From Cryobacterium algoritolerans (GTDB lineage: Bacteria; Actinomycetota; Actinomycetes; Actinomycetales; Microbacteriaceae): a DNA stretch of 37,442 nucleotides. Below, one piece after another: positions 16,764 through 22,984 of the stretch. Positions within the stretch are counted from its first letter, which is position 1; every line of letters starts with the position of its first letter. The notes under the pieces are model-generated. The model did no database searches and had not been told where the DNA came from. It was given only the letters and a program-made list of their open reading frames with translations. The DNA is taken from contig NZ_SOFP01000070.1 of NCBI RefSeq assembly GCF_004402785.1, positions 1 through 37,442 of the forward strand, given 5' to 3'. The translations under genes were made by a program, and so were the position numbers.

Positions 16764-18398
16764 GTGCAGTTGAATAGTTCAGTGACTTCTGCACTCGTTG
16801 ACCAGCTTCGAGCCGACCTCGGCGCCGCCCATTACTCCGTTTCGGCGCTGACCGGCCTGTGGGGGAGCGAAGCGGATGCCGCTCTCCGCCGAAACCAGCG
16901 GGTTCCGGCCCTGCGGGCGCTTACGGCTCTCCGCACCAAGATCGGGCGGGCCGAACCGTCTGCGACCCTGGCCTGGCTCTTCGTGCTCGGCCTGCCGGTT
17001 ACGCACGCCGATCTCGCGGCAGCCCTGCCCTCGCTCAGTGTCGCGGGTGCGGTAGCCCTCGGGCTGGTAGCCGGCGGCAATGCGGCCGCGGCGCCCGGCG
17101 CGACCGAGAAGCCAGGCTCGGCCGACGCCGACTCGCCGCTGCGGCCGCTGCTCGAACTGCGACCGTACAGCTTCGTCGACGAGCATGGTGCCGGCAGCTG
17201 GTGGATCGCCTCCGATCTCGGCGAGCTCGCGCTCGGCCGACCGCTCGGCGAGACGCACGTGCTCGGCGTCGGCGGGGCATCCCTCACCCTGAGCGGGCTG
17301 CTGATCCCGACCCGCGTCCAGACCGCGCTCGACCTCGGCACGGGCTGCGGAATTCAGGCCATGCATGCCGCCCGCCATTCCGACCACGTCGTCGCAACCG
17401 ATATCTCGGTGCGCGCCCTGGAACTGGCCGCGCTCAACGCGCAGCTGAACGGCATCGGAAACATTGAATTCCGGCTCGGCAGCCTGTTCGAACCGGTCGC
17501 AGGGGAGCGCTTCGACCACATCATCTCCAACCCGCCGTTCGTGATCACCCCGCGCACCGAGGGTGTTCCGAGTTATGAGTACCGCGACGGCGGCCTGGTC
17601 GGCGATGCCCTCGTCGAGGCGGTCGTGCGCGGCGCGGCCGGGCACCTCAGGCCCGGCGGCGTCGCCCAGCTGCTCGGCAACTGGGAATACCGGACCGACC
17701 AGGATGCCTTCGACCGCCTCGACCTCTGGCTCGACGCCCCGAAGGCGGAGCCCGGCGCCGGGCCGCATCCCAGGCCCGTCCTCGACGCCTGGATCATCGA
17801 ACGCGAGGTGCAGTCTCCCGCGCTCTACGCCGAGACCTGGATCCGCGACGGCGGCACGCGGCCGGGCACCGCCGACTTCGACCGACTCTACGGCGCCTGG
17901 CTGGACGACTTCGAGGCGCGCGGCGTCAGTCGGGTCGGCTTCGGCTACATGCTTCTGCGCAGTCCCGCCGCCGACGGCACCGCCCTCCGACGGCTCGAGC
18001 GGCTCCCCGGCGCGCTCGGCCACAATCCGGCCGGCATCGGCAGTCACCTGGCAGGTTGCCTGGCCGCGCACGACCGGCAGACGGCGGCGGATGACGGCCT
18101 CCTCTCCCGGATGCGGCTCACCGTGGCATCCGATGTCACCGAGGAGCGGCACTACTGGCCCGGCCAGGAGGATCCGACGCTGATGACCCTGCACCAGGGC
18201 GGCGGATTCGGCCGCTCCGTGCCGCTGGACACGGCGCTCGCCGCCCTCGTCGGCGCCTGTGACGGCGACCTCGACGTCGGCTCGATCGTGTCCGCGCTCG
18301 CGCAGCTGCTCGACGCCGATGAGGGCGAACTCGCCACCGAACTCCTGCCCGGCGTGCGCGGCCTGATCGACGACGGCTTCCTGCTTCCGCCCGCTTGA
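16764..18398 (+). CDS. DUF7059-like N-domain plus class I methyltransferase
   Basis: A ~544-residue protein. The N-terminal ~150 residues are helical (ALVDQLRADLG, HADLAAALP) and resemble the DUF7059-type domain of actinobacterial methyltransferases. The central domain has a SAM site DLGTGCGIQAM (~190) and NPPF (256-259), the motif of N6-adenine, N5-glutamine and RsmC-type rRNA methylases. The C-terminal part (GGGFGRSVPLDTALAALVGACDGDLDVG) is a small winged-helix-like domain. The likely substrate is an RNA base or a protein glutamine, but it is not assignable. Start uncertain: GTG 16764 after GGGGTGG is preferred, with GTG 16725 and GTG 16782 as alternatives. Confidence 0.8.
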   Translation: MQLNSSVTSALVDQLRADLGAAHYSVSALTGLWGSEADAALRRNQRVPALRALTALRTKIGRAEPSATLAWLFVLGLPVTHADLAAALPSLSVAGAVALGLVAGGNAAAAPGATEKPGSADADSPLRPLLELRPYSFVDEHGAGSWWIASDLGELALGRPLGETHVLGVGGASLTLSGLLIPTRVQTALDLGTGCGIQAMHAARHSDHVVATDISVRALELAALNAQLNGIGNIEFRLGSLFEPVAGERFDHIISNPPFVITPRTEGVPSYEYRDGGLVGDALVEAVVRGAAGHLRPGGVAQLLGNWEYRTDQDAFDRLDLWLDAPKAEPGAGPHPRPVLDAWIIEREVQSPALYAETWIRDGGTRPGTADFDRLYGAWLDDFEARGVSRVGFGYMLLRSPAADGTALRRLERLPGALGHNPAGIGSHLAGCLAAHDRQTAADDGLLSRMRLTVASDVTEERHYWPGQEDPTLMTLHQGGGFGRSVPLDTALAALVGACDGDLDVGSIVSALAQLLDADEGELATELLPGVRGLIDDGFLLPPA

Positions 18399-18499
18399 AC
18401 CGCCCGCCGGACGCCCACCCGAGCCGGGCGCGCGGGCTCGGCTCCGCCCACACGGATGCCGCGGCGACGTCCGGTCGGCGCATCGGCAGGAGGCTGCGG

Positions 18500-18505
18500 T
18501 AGTTT
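18500..18505 (+). promoter_or_regulatory. possible -10 box for the amine oxidase transcript
   Basis: TAGTTT in the otherwise very GC-rich gap after the methyltransferase fits the TAnnnT consensus and would place the transcript start ~35 bases before the 9-codon leader ORF. No clear -35 box is seen. Confidence 0.3.
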
Positions 18506-18545
18506 GGGAGCAACCACACCGGCAGGATCGGAGAGGAGAGCGTCC

Positions 18546-18575
18546 GTGTCATCCCTGGCATTGTCACCGCAATGA
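18546..18575 (+). CDS. 9-codon leader ORF overlapping the amine oxidase start
   Basis: GTG 18546 follows a strong purine-rich Shine-Dalgarno stretch (GGAGAGGAGAG, ending 18540) at optimal distance. It encodes only MSSLALSPQ and stops at TGA 18573-18575, which overlaps the ATG (18572) of the oxidase as ATGA. The oxidase ATG itself has no ribosome binding site. The arrangement suggests that ribosomes load at the leader and re-initiate on the oxidase gene. It may instead be the relic of an older start shifted by a small indel. Confidence 0.4.
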   Translation: MSSLALSPQ

Positions 18576-19993
18576 AACGTCGAACCTTCCTGATCGGCTC
18601 GGTCTCCGGGCTGTCCGTGCTCACGCTCACCGCCTGCGTCCCGCCCCGCCCCACGCCGTCGAACTCCGTCACGCCGAAGCCCTCACCGACCGCCTCGCTC
18701 GTGCCGAAGCCGGCGATGATGCGACGCACCTCCTGGTCGACCGACCCGTTCGCCCGCGGCTCCTTCAGCTTCCCCGCCGTCGGGGCAACCCCCGAGCAGC
18801 GGGACTCACTCAGCCAGCCGGTGCAGGACCGCCTCTTCTTCGCCGGGGAGGCCACCTCGCCCGACTTCCCCGGCACCGTCCAGGGTGCCCGTGAATCCGG
18901 TCTGCGCGCCGCCCGTGAGGTGGTCGCCGCGGCAACGGCCGGTGAGCGGATCGCCGTGATCGGCGCCGGCATCGCCGGACTGTCCGCGGCGCGCATGCTG
19001 CAGGACGCCGGCTTCGACCTGGTCGTGGTCGAGGCCCGTGACCGGATCGGTGGCCGGATCAACACGGTCAGCGACAAGAAATGGCCGTTCCCGATCGAGC
19101 TCGGGCCCTCCTTCGTGCGCCACAGCGGGCAGACCTCCCTCGACGAGGAACTGATCCGCCTCGGCGTCGCCACGGCGCCGTTCGGGCGCACCGTGGAGAC
19201 CCGCAACCCCGCCGGCCTGGTCGTCCCCGTTCCCGACACCGGGCCCAAGGCCGTTGCGGCCGCCCTCGCCTGGGCGGTTGAACAGCCCGCCGACGTGTCC
19301 ATCGCGAAGGCCCTCGCCGATTCGGGCGCGTCGAAGCTGTCGACCACGGATGCCGACACCGGCATCTCCGACACCGACTGGCTCGACCACGAGATCGCCG
19401 CCGTCCTCGACCTGAATGGCGGCGCATCCGTCGACCTGCAGTCCGCCTGGTACACCACGACCGATCCGGGCGCCGACGACGACCGAATCGTTCTCGGCGG
19501 ATTCTCGAACCTGGTGAAGGATGCCGCCGACGGCATCGACCTGCTCGACTCCAGCGTGGTCACCCGCCTGGCCTACTCGGACCAGGGCGTCAGCCTGCGC
19601 CTGGGCAACGGCGAATCACTCACCGCCGACCGGGTCATCGTCACGATTCCACTCGGCGTACTGAAGACCAAGGTGATGGAGTTCGTCCCGCCCCTCCCGT
19701 TCGCCCACCGCGGCGCGATCGCCGCGCTCGGCGTCGGCACGCTGGACAAGGTCTGGCTGCAGTTCGACCAGCCGTTCTGGGACACCGAGGCGCCGCTGTG
19801 GACAACGGTCGGCGGCGACGGCGACTTCAAGGTCTGGATCAACATGGTGCCGCTTACCGGCGAGCCCGTGCTGATGGGGCTGGTGGCGGCGGAGAGCGCC
19901 CTTCGCCTCGCCGAGGTCGACGACGATGAGTTCCTCGCTGCCGCCCTGGGCAGCCTGGAGCCCTTCCTGGCGGCGGCGCCGACCCCGAAATAG
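18572..19993 (+). CDS. circularly permuted flavin amine oxidase, Tat lipoprotein
   Basis: The N-terminus has a Tat-like RRTFL motif (R3-R4) and a lipobox LTAC (Cys22), then a Pro/Ser/Thr linker. Residues ~53-118 (WSTDPFARGSFSFP, then RLFFAGEATSPDFPGTVQGA, ESGLRAAREV) are the segment that normally ends flavin amine oxidases and closes the FAD site. Only after this comes the Rossmann start IAVIGAGIAGLSAARML (Gly131/133/136) with EARDRIGGRINT, a substrate domain, and VIVTIPLGVLK. The protein ends at residue 473, where canonical members would continue into the WxxDPxxxGSY segment, and no second copy is present at the C-terminus. Export with bound FAD by Tat fits the cofactor. Substrate unknown; likely an amine oxidised at the cell surface. 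Confidence 0.85.
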   Translation: MKRRTFLIGSVSGLSVLTLTACVPPRPTPSNSVTPKPSPTASLVPKPAMMRRTSWSTDPFARGSFSFPAVGATPEQRDSLSQPVQDRLFFAGEATSPDFPGTVQGARESGLRAAREVVAAATAGERIAVIGAGIAGLSAARMLQDAGFDLVVVEARDRIGGRINTVSDKKWPFPIELGPSFVRHSGQTSLDEELIRLGVATAPFGRTVETRNPAGLVVPVPDTGPKAVAAALAWAVEQPADVSIAKALADSGASKLSTTDADTGISDTDWLDHEIAAVLDLNGGASVDLQSAWYTTTDPGADDDRIVLGGFSNLVKDAADGIDLLDSSVVTRLAYSDQGVSLRLGNGESLTADRVIVTIPLGVLKTKVMEFVPPLPFAHRGAIAALGVGTLDKVWLQFDQPFWDTEAPLWTTVGGDGDFKVWINMVPLTGEPVLMGLVAAESALRLAEVDDDEFLAAALGSLEPFLAAAPTPK

Positions 19994-20054
19994 CCGAAAC
20001 CGACCCTGACCGGGCGGGCAAAAACAACCCCGCGCTATTCCAAGCGACGTGGTG

Positions 20055-20060
20055 TAATAT
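20055..20060 (+). promoter_or_regulatory. -10 box of the hairpin-leader transcript
   Basis: TAATAT is a near-perfect -10 element in an AT-richer pocket. It places the transcript start around 20067, at the first leader hairpin. The -35 region is poor. Confidence 0.45.
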
Positions 20061-20065
20061 TCGTG

Positions 20066-20105
20066 CAACGTCCAGTCGTTGAGAAAAGCTCCTCTTTGGA
20101 GGAGC
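20066..20105 (+). promoter_or_regulatory. tandem leader hairpins, second one masks the Shine-Dalgarno
   Basis: Hairpin 1 is CAACG (20066-20070), loop TCCAGT, CGTTG (20077-20081). Hairpin 2 is GCTCCTC (20088-20094), loop TTTG, GAGGAGC (20099-20105). The right arm of hairpin 2 contains GGAGGAG (20098-20104), a perfect Shine-Dalgarno placed 7 bases before ATG 20112, and the left arm copies the anti-Shine-Dalgarno. The absence of a U-tract argues against a terminator. This is the layout of a translation-controlling leader. Confidence 0.55.
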
Positions 20106-20111
20106 GCTTTC

Positions 20112-20291
20112 ATGCAGGTGCAGTCCATCGTGGTGCTAGCCCAGAGGGCCAGCCGTTGCCCGATCGGAACTGCCGATGGAATCCGCCGGGTCCTCACCCG
20201 GGCTCCGCCGCCGGGTCTTCCTTCGGCCATCCGGCGCGGTCGCCGCCCGGGTGCACCGTCCTCACCCGCGGCCGCATTTCCCCCGGTTTGA
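20112..20291 (+). CDS. 59-residue Arg/Pro-rich small ORF behind masked Shine-Dalgarno
   Basis: ATG 20112 has the best ribosome binding site in this part of the window (GGAGGAG, 7-base spacing), held in a hairpin. The product starts MQVQSIVVLAQRASRCPIG and becomes Arg/Pro/Ala-rich; I recognise no family. It ends at TGA 20291, 21 bases before ATG 20313 of the Cys-rich gene, which lies in the same frame with another TGA in between and has no ribosome binding site of its own. The ORF could be a regulatory leader peptide whose translation opens or feeds the next gene. The first ~30 codons look more gene-like than the rest. Confidence 0.4.
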   Translation: MQVQSIVVLAQRASRCPIGTADGIRRVLTRAPPPGLPSAIRRGRRPGAPSSPAAAFPPV

Positions 20292-20312
20292 CCGTTTGAT
20301 TGAACGTGCCTC

Positions 20313-20576
20313 ATGGATACCCTGCTTAATCTCGACTCCGTCTTCCTTCTTGATTTCGACACCGCCCTGCCCTGCGAAGGGACGCACCACGTGCGCGGCC
20401 TGAGCGGGCATTCGCCCACCGCCCCCGGCGCCTACATGGTGATCTCGCCCTGCTGCGGACCCAAGGTCGTACAGTGCTCCCCGCGGGTGCACGCGATGCG
20501 CCACTCTGGCGTGCTCTACTGCGGTGCCTGCCGTAATGAGCACCTCACCAGCGAATACACCTTCATTCCGGTCTAG
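20313..20576 (+). CDS. 87-residue Cys-rich (probable zinc-binding) protein
   Basis: The small protein has six Cys: one in LPCEG followed by two His (HH), a Cys pair in SPCCGP, one in VVQCSP and a CxxC knuckle in LYCGACRNEH. The pattern of spaced Cys/His pairs suggests a zinc-ribbon-like fold. I do not recognise the family. The N-terminus (MDTLLNLDSVFLLDFDTAL) is hydrophobic but not a signal peptide. Codon use is normal for the window, with high third-position GC. The gene ends inside the convergent Pr6Pr gene (14-base overlap). Expression may depend on the hairpin leader and small ORF upstream. Confidence 0.6.
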   Translation: MDTLLNLDSVFLLDFDTALPCEGTHHVRGLSGHSPTAPGAYMVISPCCGPKVVQCSPRVHAMRHSGVLYCGACRNEHLTSEYTFIPV

Positions 20577-21357
20577 GGGTGCGTCGCCGCGGCCGCCGTG
20601 ACATGGCCGTGAGCACGGCCGCGATCCCGGTGAACAGCACCACCGCGACCAGGCTGTAGAGCAGGGTCTCGAGCGGTCCGCTGACCTGGGCCGGGTCGAG
20701 GAAGAAGTAGGGATACCAGCCGACGAGCGCGCCACGGACGAGGGTGAACGCACCCCAGATGCCGGGCACGAGCATCACCCAGGCCGTGGTCTTCCAGGGC
20801 AGGCGAGTCTTTCCGGCATCGGTCAGCCAGTCGAGCAGGGCGATGCTGGGGATCCAGAAGTGCAGCAGCTGGCTGGACCAGGGTACCTCGATCGTGTAGT
20901 CCCGCGATGAGGACTGGATGACGATGGTCAGGAAGACGATCCCGGACACGATGATGTAGGTCGTGATCAGCAGCCGGAACCAGTCCAGCCAGGCCGGGTC
21001 GACCGCCCGGGTGAAGGCGATGATGGCGCCGGCGACGAACGCGATGACCGCTGCCATGCCGCTGAGCACAGTGAAATAGCTGAAGTAGTTGTAGACCGCG
21101 AAGGCGGCGAAGCCGAGGACGTAGTCGAAGTAGCCGAGCAGGGCGACGACGCCGACCACCGCCAGCACCACCCGCCCGACGCCATAGGCCCGGCGCACGC
21201 TGAACCGGGCTCTGGTGCGGGCCCCGGCGGTGGCCAGGCTGAACCCGGAGGGTTCCCCCGGTGCCCGCCCTGCTAGCGCGACGAGCAGCCGCGGCGCTGA
21301 CAGGATTCCGCGCGCCGTGGTCCTCGTCCGAGCGGGTTCGGATGCTCGCGCGCACAT
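20563..21357 (-). CDS. Pr6Pr family membrane protein
   Basis: A 264-residue protein with six hydrophobic helices. FAVYNYFSYFTVLSGM, LITTYIIVSGIVFLTIV, LLHFWIPSIALLDWL and GWYPYFFLDP are typical of the Pr6Pr (FAR-17a/AIG1-like) family of six-helix integral membrane proteins, whose function is undefined in bacteria. ATG 21357 gives a ~55-residue basic N-terminal extension before the first helix; a later start is possible, as the extension has no family signal. It is convergent with the Cys-rich gene and follows the acylphosphatase gene in the same direction after an 88-base gap. Confidence 0.75.
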   Translation of the reverse strand: MCARASEPARTRTTARGILSAPRLLVALAGRAPGEPSGFSLATAGARTRARFSVRRAYGVGRVVLAVVGVVALLGYFDYVLGFAAFAVYNYFSYFTVLSGMAAVIAFVAGAIIAFTRAVDPAWLDWFRLLITTYIIVSGIVFLTIVIQSSSRDYTIEVPWSSQLLHFWIPSIALLDWLTDAGKTRLPWKTTAWVMLVPGIWGAFTLVRGALVGWYPYFFLDPAQVSGPLETLLYSLVAVVLFTGIAAVLTAMSRRPRRRTPRPE

Positions 21358-21445
21358 GCCTCCACGCTACGCCAGCATCCCGGATGACTCCTGACCCCGG
21401 CCGGGGGTGGAACGGGTTCGGATGCGCCGAGCGGAGTTCTCGGGC

Positions 21446-21721
21446 TCAGAAGTCGATTCGGAACACGGTCTCGCCCAGCGGTTCCAACTCGGACGTCTCG
21501 ACGGACTCGACCACCGCCGATGACGGACCGCGGGCGAGCCAGGCCAGCATGGCCGACACGGCAGCAGGGTCCCCTTCCGCCTCCACCTCGACGGCGCCGT
21601 CGCGGCGGTTGCGCACGAAGCCGGCCAGGCCGAGTCGGCCTGCCTCGGCCTGTGTGTAGCACCGGAACCCCACGGCCTGCACTACGCCGCGGACGACGGC
21701 GAGGGTGCGTATCCGTTTCAT
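21446..21721 (-). CDS. acylphosphatase
   Basis: A 91-residue protein of normal acylphosphatase length with both signatures: GVVQAVGFR, holding the catalytic Arg, and GFVRNRRDGAVEVEAEG, holding the catalytic Asn. The residue after Gln in the first signature is Ala where Gly or His is usual. The enzyme hydrolyses acyl phosphates such as 1,3-bisphosphoglycerate in the cytosol. The ATG at 21721 is the only sensible start. It lies downstream of the LacI gene of locus 2 on the same strand and may be co-transcribed with it. Confidence 0.88.
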   Translation of the reverse strand: MKRIRTLAVVRGVVQAVGFRCYTQAEAGRLGLAGFVRNRRDGAVEVEAEGDPAAVSAMLAWLARGPSSAVVESVETSELEPLGETVFRIDF

Positions 21722-21796
21722 GACCCAGACTCTCTCATGGTTCAGAGAATTTAATGGTCCCCCCGGATCGGCCCGGAGCGGCAGCGAACCCCCGGG

Positions 21797-22819
21797 TCAG
21801 GCGGAGTCCCGCCAGACGATGGGGGTCTCCAGTAGGATTCCGTCGGCCGGCTGGTCCTCGCCGCGCAGTTGGCCGAGCACGCACTCGGCCGCCGCCGCGC
21901 CGAGCCCGAAGGCCGGCTGGTGCACCGTGGACAGATGCGGCTGGGTGCGGAGCGCCCAGGAGCTGTCGTCGAACCCGACGACGCCGATGTCGCCAGGCAC
22001 GCTTCGACCCGCGTCGCGCAGGGCCTCGAGCGCTCCGGCCGCCACGGCGTCGGAGGCCGCGAACACGCCGTCGAGGTCGGGCTCGCGGGCCAGCAGCGCC
22101 CGCATGCCCTCTGCCCCATCGGAGTAGGTGTAGAGCGGAACGCGTGCGACGAGGTTGGGGTCGAAGCGGGAGCCGAGGGCATCCGTGAAGCCGGCCAGGC
22201 GGTCGGCGCCGGAGTCGCGGTCGAGCGCCGCCGCGATCATGCCGATTCGCTCTCGACCGGTCTGCATCAACCGTTCGGTGATCAAGCGCGCCGAACGGCG
22301 GTTGTCGATGCCCACGAAGGGGAGCCGGCGCAGGTCGGGCGGGTGGCCGACGAAGGCGGCCGGCAGCGCCAATTTCTCCACGACCCTGATCATCGGGTCC
22401 TCGTGGCGGGCGGAGACGATGATGACCCCATCGACGAACCCCCCGCTCAGGTAGCGGGCCACGCGGTCGGTGTCGCGCTGGGAGTCGATGACGAGGCTGA
22501 CCATCTGGTAATCCGCGCGGGAGAGCACGGTGTTGGCGCCGAGCAGGATGCCGCCGATGTTCGGATCGTCCAGGAACAGGGAGTGCGGCTCGTGCACGAC
22601 GAACCCCACCGCCTGTGAGCGCTGCATGACCAGGTTGCGGGCGGCGTTGTTCGGTACATAGCCGACCTTTTCGATCGCGGCCTCGATGGCGGTACGGGCC
22701 TGCGCAGAGACGTAGGGTTCGTCGTTGACGACCCGGCTCACGGTGCCGCGGGACACCCCGGCCTCCACGGCGACGTCGTGGATGGTCGCACGCTTGCGTC
22801 GAGCTGGAACGGTCACCAT
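21797..22819 (-). CDS. LacI family regulator of the galactoside locus
   Basis: The 340-residue protein begins with a basic tail and the LacI DNA-binding domain: TIHDVAVEAGVSRGTVSRVVN and the hinge YVPNNAARNLVMQ. The sensor domain carries GVFAASDAVAAGAL and DIGVVGFDDSSWA. ATG 22819 has no ribosome binding site, but a -10-like TACAGT sits six bases upstream, so a leaderless start is likely; the frame is open further upstream without LacI similarity. It is divergent from the GH42 gene, with two 16-bp palindromes between them that are the probable operators. Inducer presumably a galactoside. Confidence 0.93.
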   Translation of the reverse strand: MVTVPARRKRATIHDVAVEAGVSRGTVSRVVNDEPYVSAQARTAIEAAIEKVGYVPNNAARNLVMQRSQAVGFVVHEPHSLFLDDPNIGGILLGANTVLSRADYQMVSLVIDSQRDTDRVARYLSGGFVDGVIIVSARHEDPMIRVVEKLALPAAFVGHPPDLRRLPFVGIDNRRSARLITERLMQTGRERIGMIAAALDRDSGADRLAGFTDALGSRFDPNLVARVPLYTYSDGAEGMRALLAREPDLDGVFAASDAVAAGALEALRDAGRSVPGDIGVVGFDDSSWALRTQPHLSTVHQPAFGLGAAAAECVLGQLRGEDQPADGILLETPIVWRDSA

Positions 22820-22825
22820 TTGATA

Positions 22826-22831
22826 ACTGTA
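22826..22831 (-). promoter_or_regulatory. -10 box of LacI gene (leaderless)
   Basis: On the minus strand TACAGT is followed by six bases and then the ATG at 22819, the typical geometry of a leaderless actinobacterial start. Confidence 0.4.
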
Positions 22832-22854
22832 GCCCCCGATTTTCCGGAATGGGC

Positions 22855-22884
22855 TTGACACGGGCACGCAACCTTCCTTAGTCT
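22855..22884 (+). promoter_or_regulatory. promoter of galactoside operon
   Basis: TTGACA (22855-22860), an 18-base spacer and TAGTCT (22879-22884). The operator palindrome at 22883 overlaps the end of the -10 box, so a bound repressor would block the polymerase. Confidence 0.6.
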
Positions 22885-22898
22885 GTGTACGTTCACAG
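22883..22898. promoter_or_regulatory. LacI operator O1, locus 2
   Basis: CTGTGTACGTTCACAG is a 16-bp palindrome of the form CTGTGnACGTnCACAG with a central ACGT, overlapping the predicted -10 box and start site. Confidence 0.65.
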
Positions 22899-22928
22899 AA
22901 CCTCAAGGAAGGGTCCGCGTTCCCCGAA

Positions 22929-22944
22929 CTGTGCACGTTCACAG
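22929..22944. promoter_or_regulatory. LacI operator O2, locus 2
   Basis: CTGTGCACGTTCACAG differs from the first operator at one base. It lies 46 bases further downstream, within the leader of the GH42 gene. Confidence 0.65.
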
Positions 22945-22984
22945 AGTCGTCACCGCACTCAACGGAAACACGGTCAGGGAGCAC

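Noticed and set aside
14446..16794. A 782-codon open frame on the minus strand opposite the permease and SDR genes
   Set aside because: It is a mirror frame caused by high GC. Its composition is Arg/Gly/Glu/His-rich without domains, and the plus strand here has well-supported genes.
20088..20105. Hairpin considered as a terminator of the amine oxidase gene
   Set aside because: It has no U-tract, lies downstream of a -10 box, and its right arm is an ideal Shine-Dalgarno at the correct distance from an ATG.
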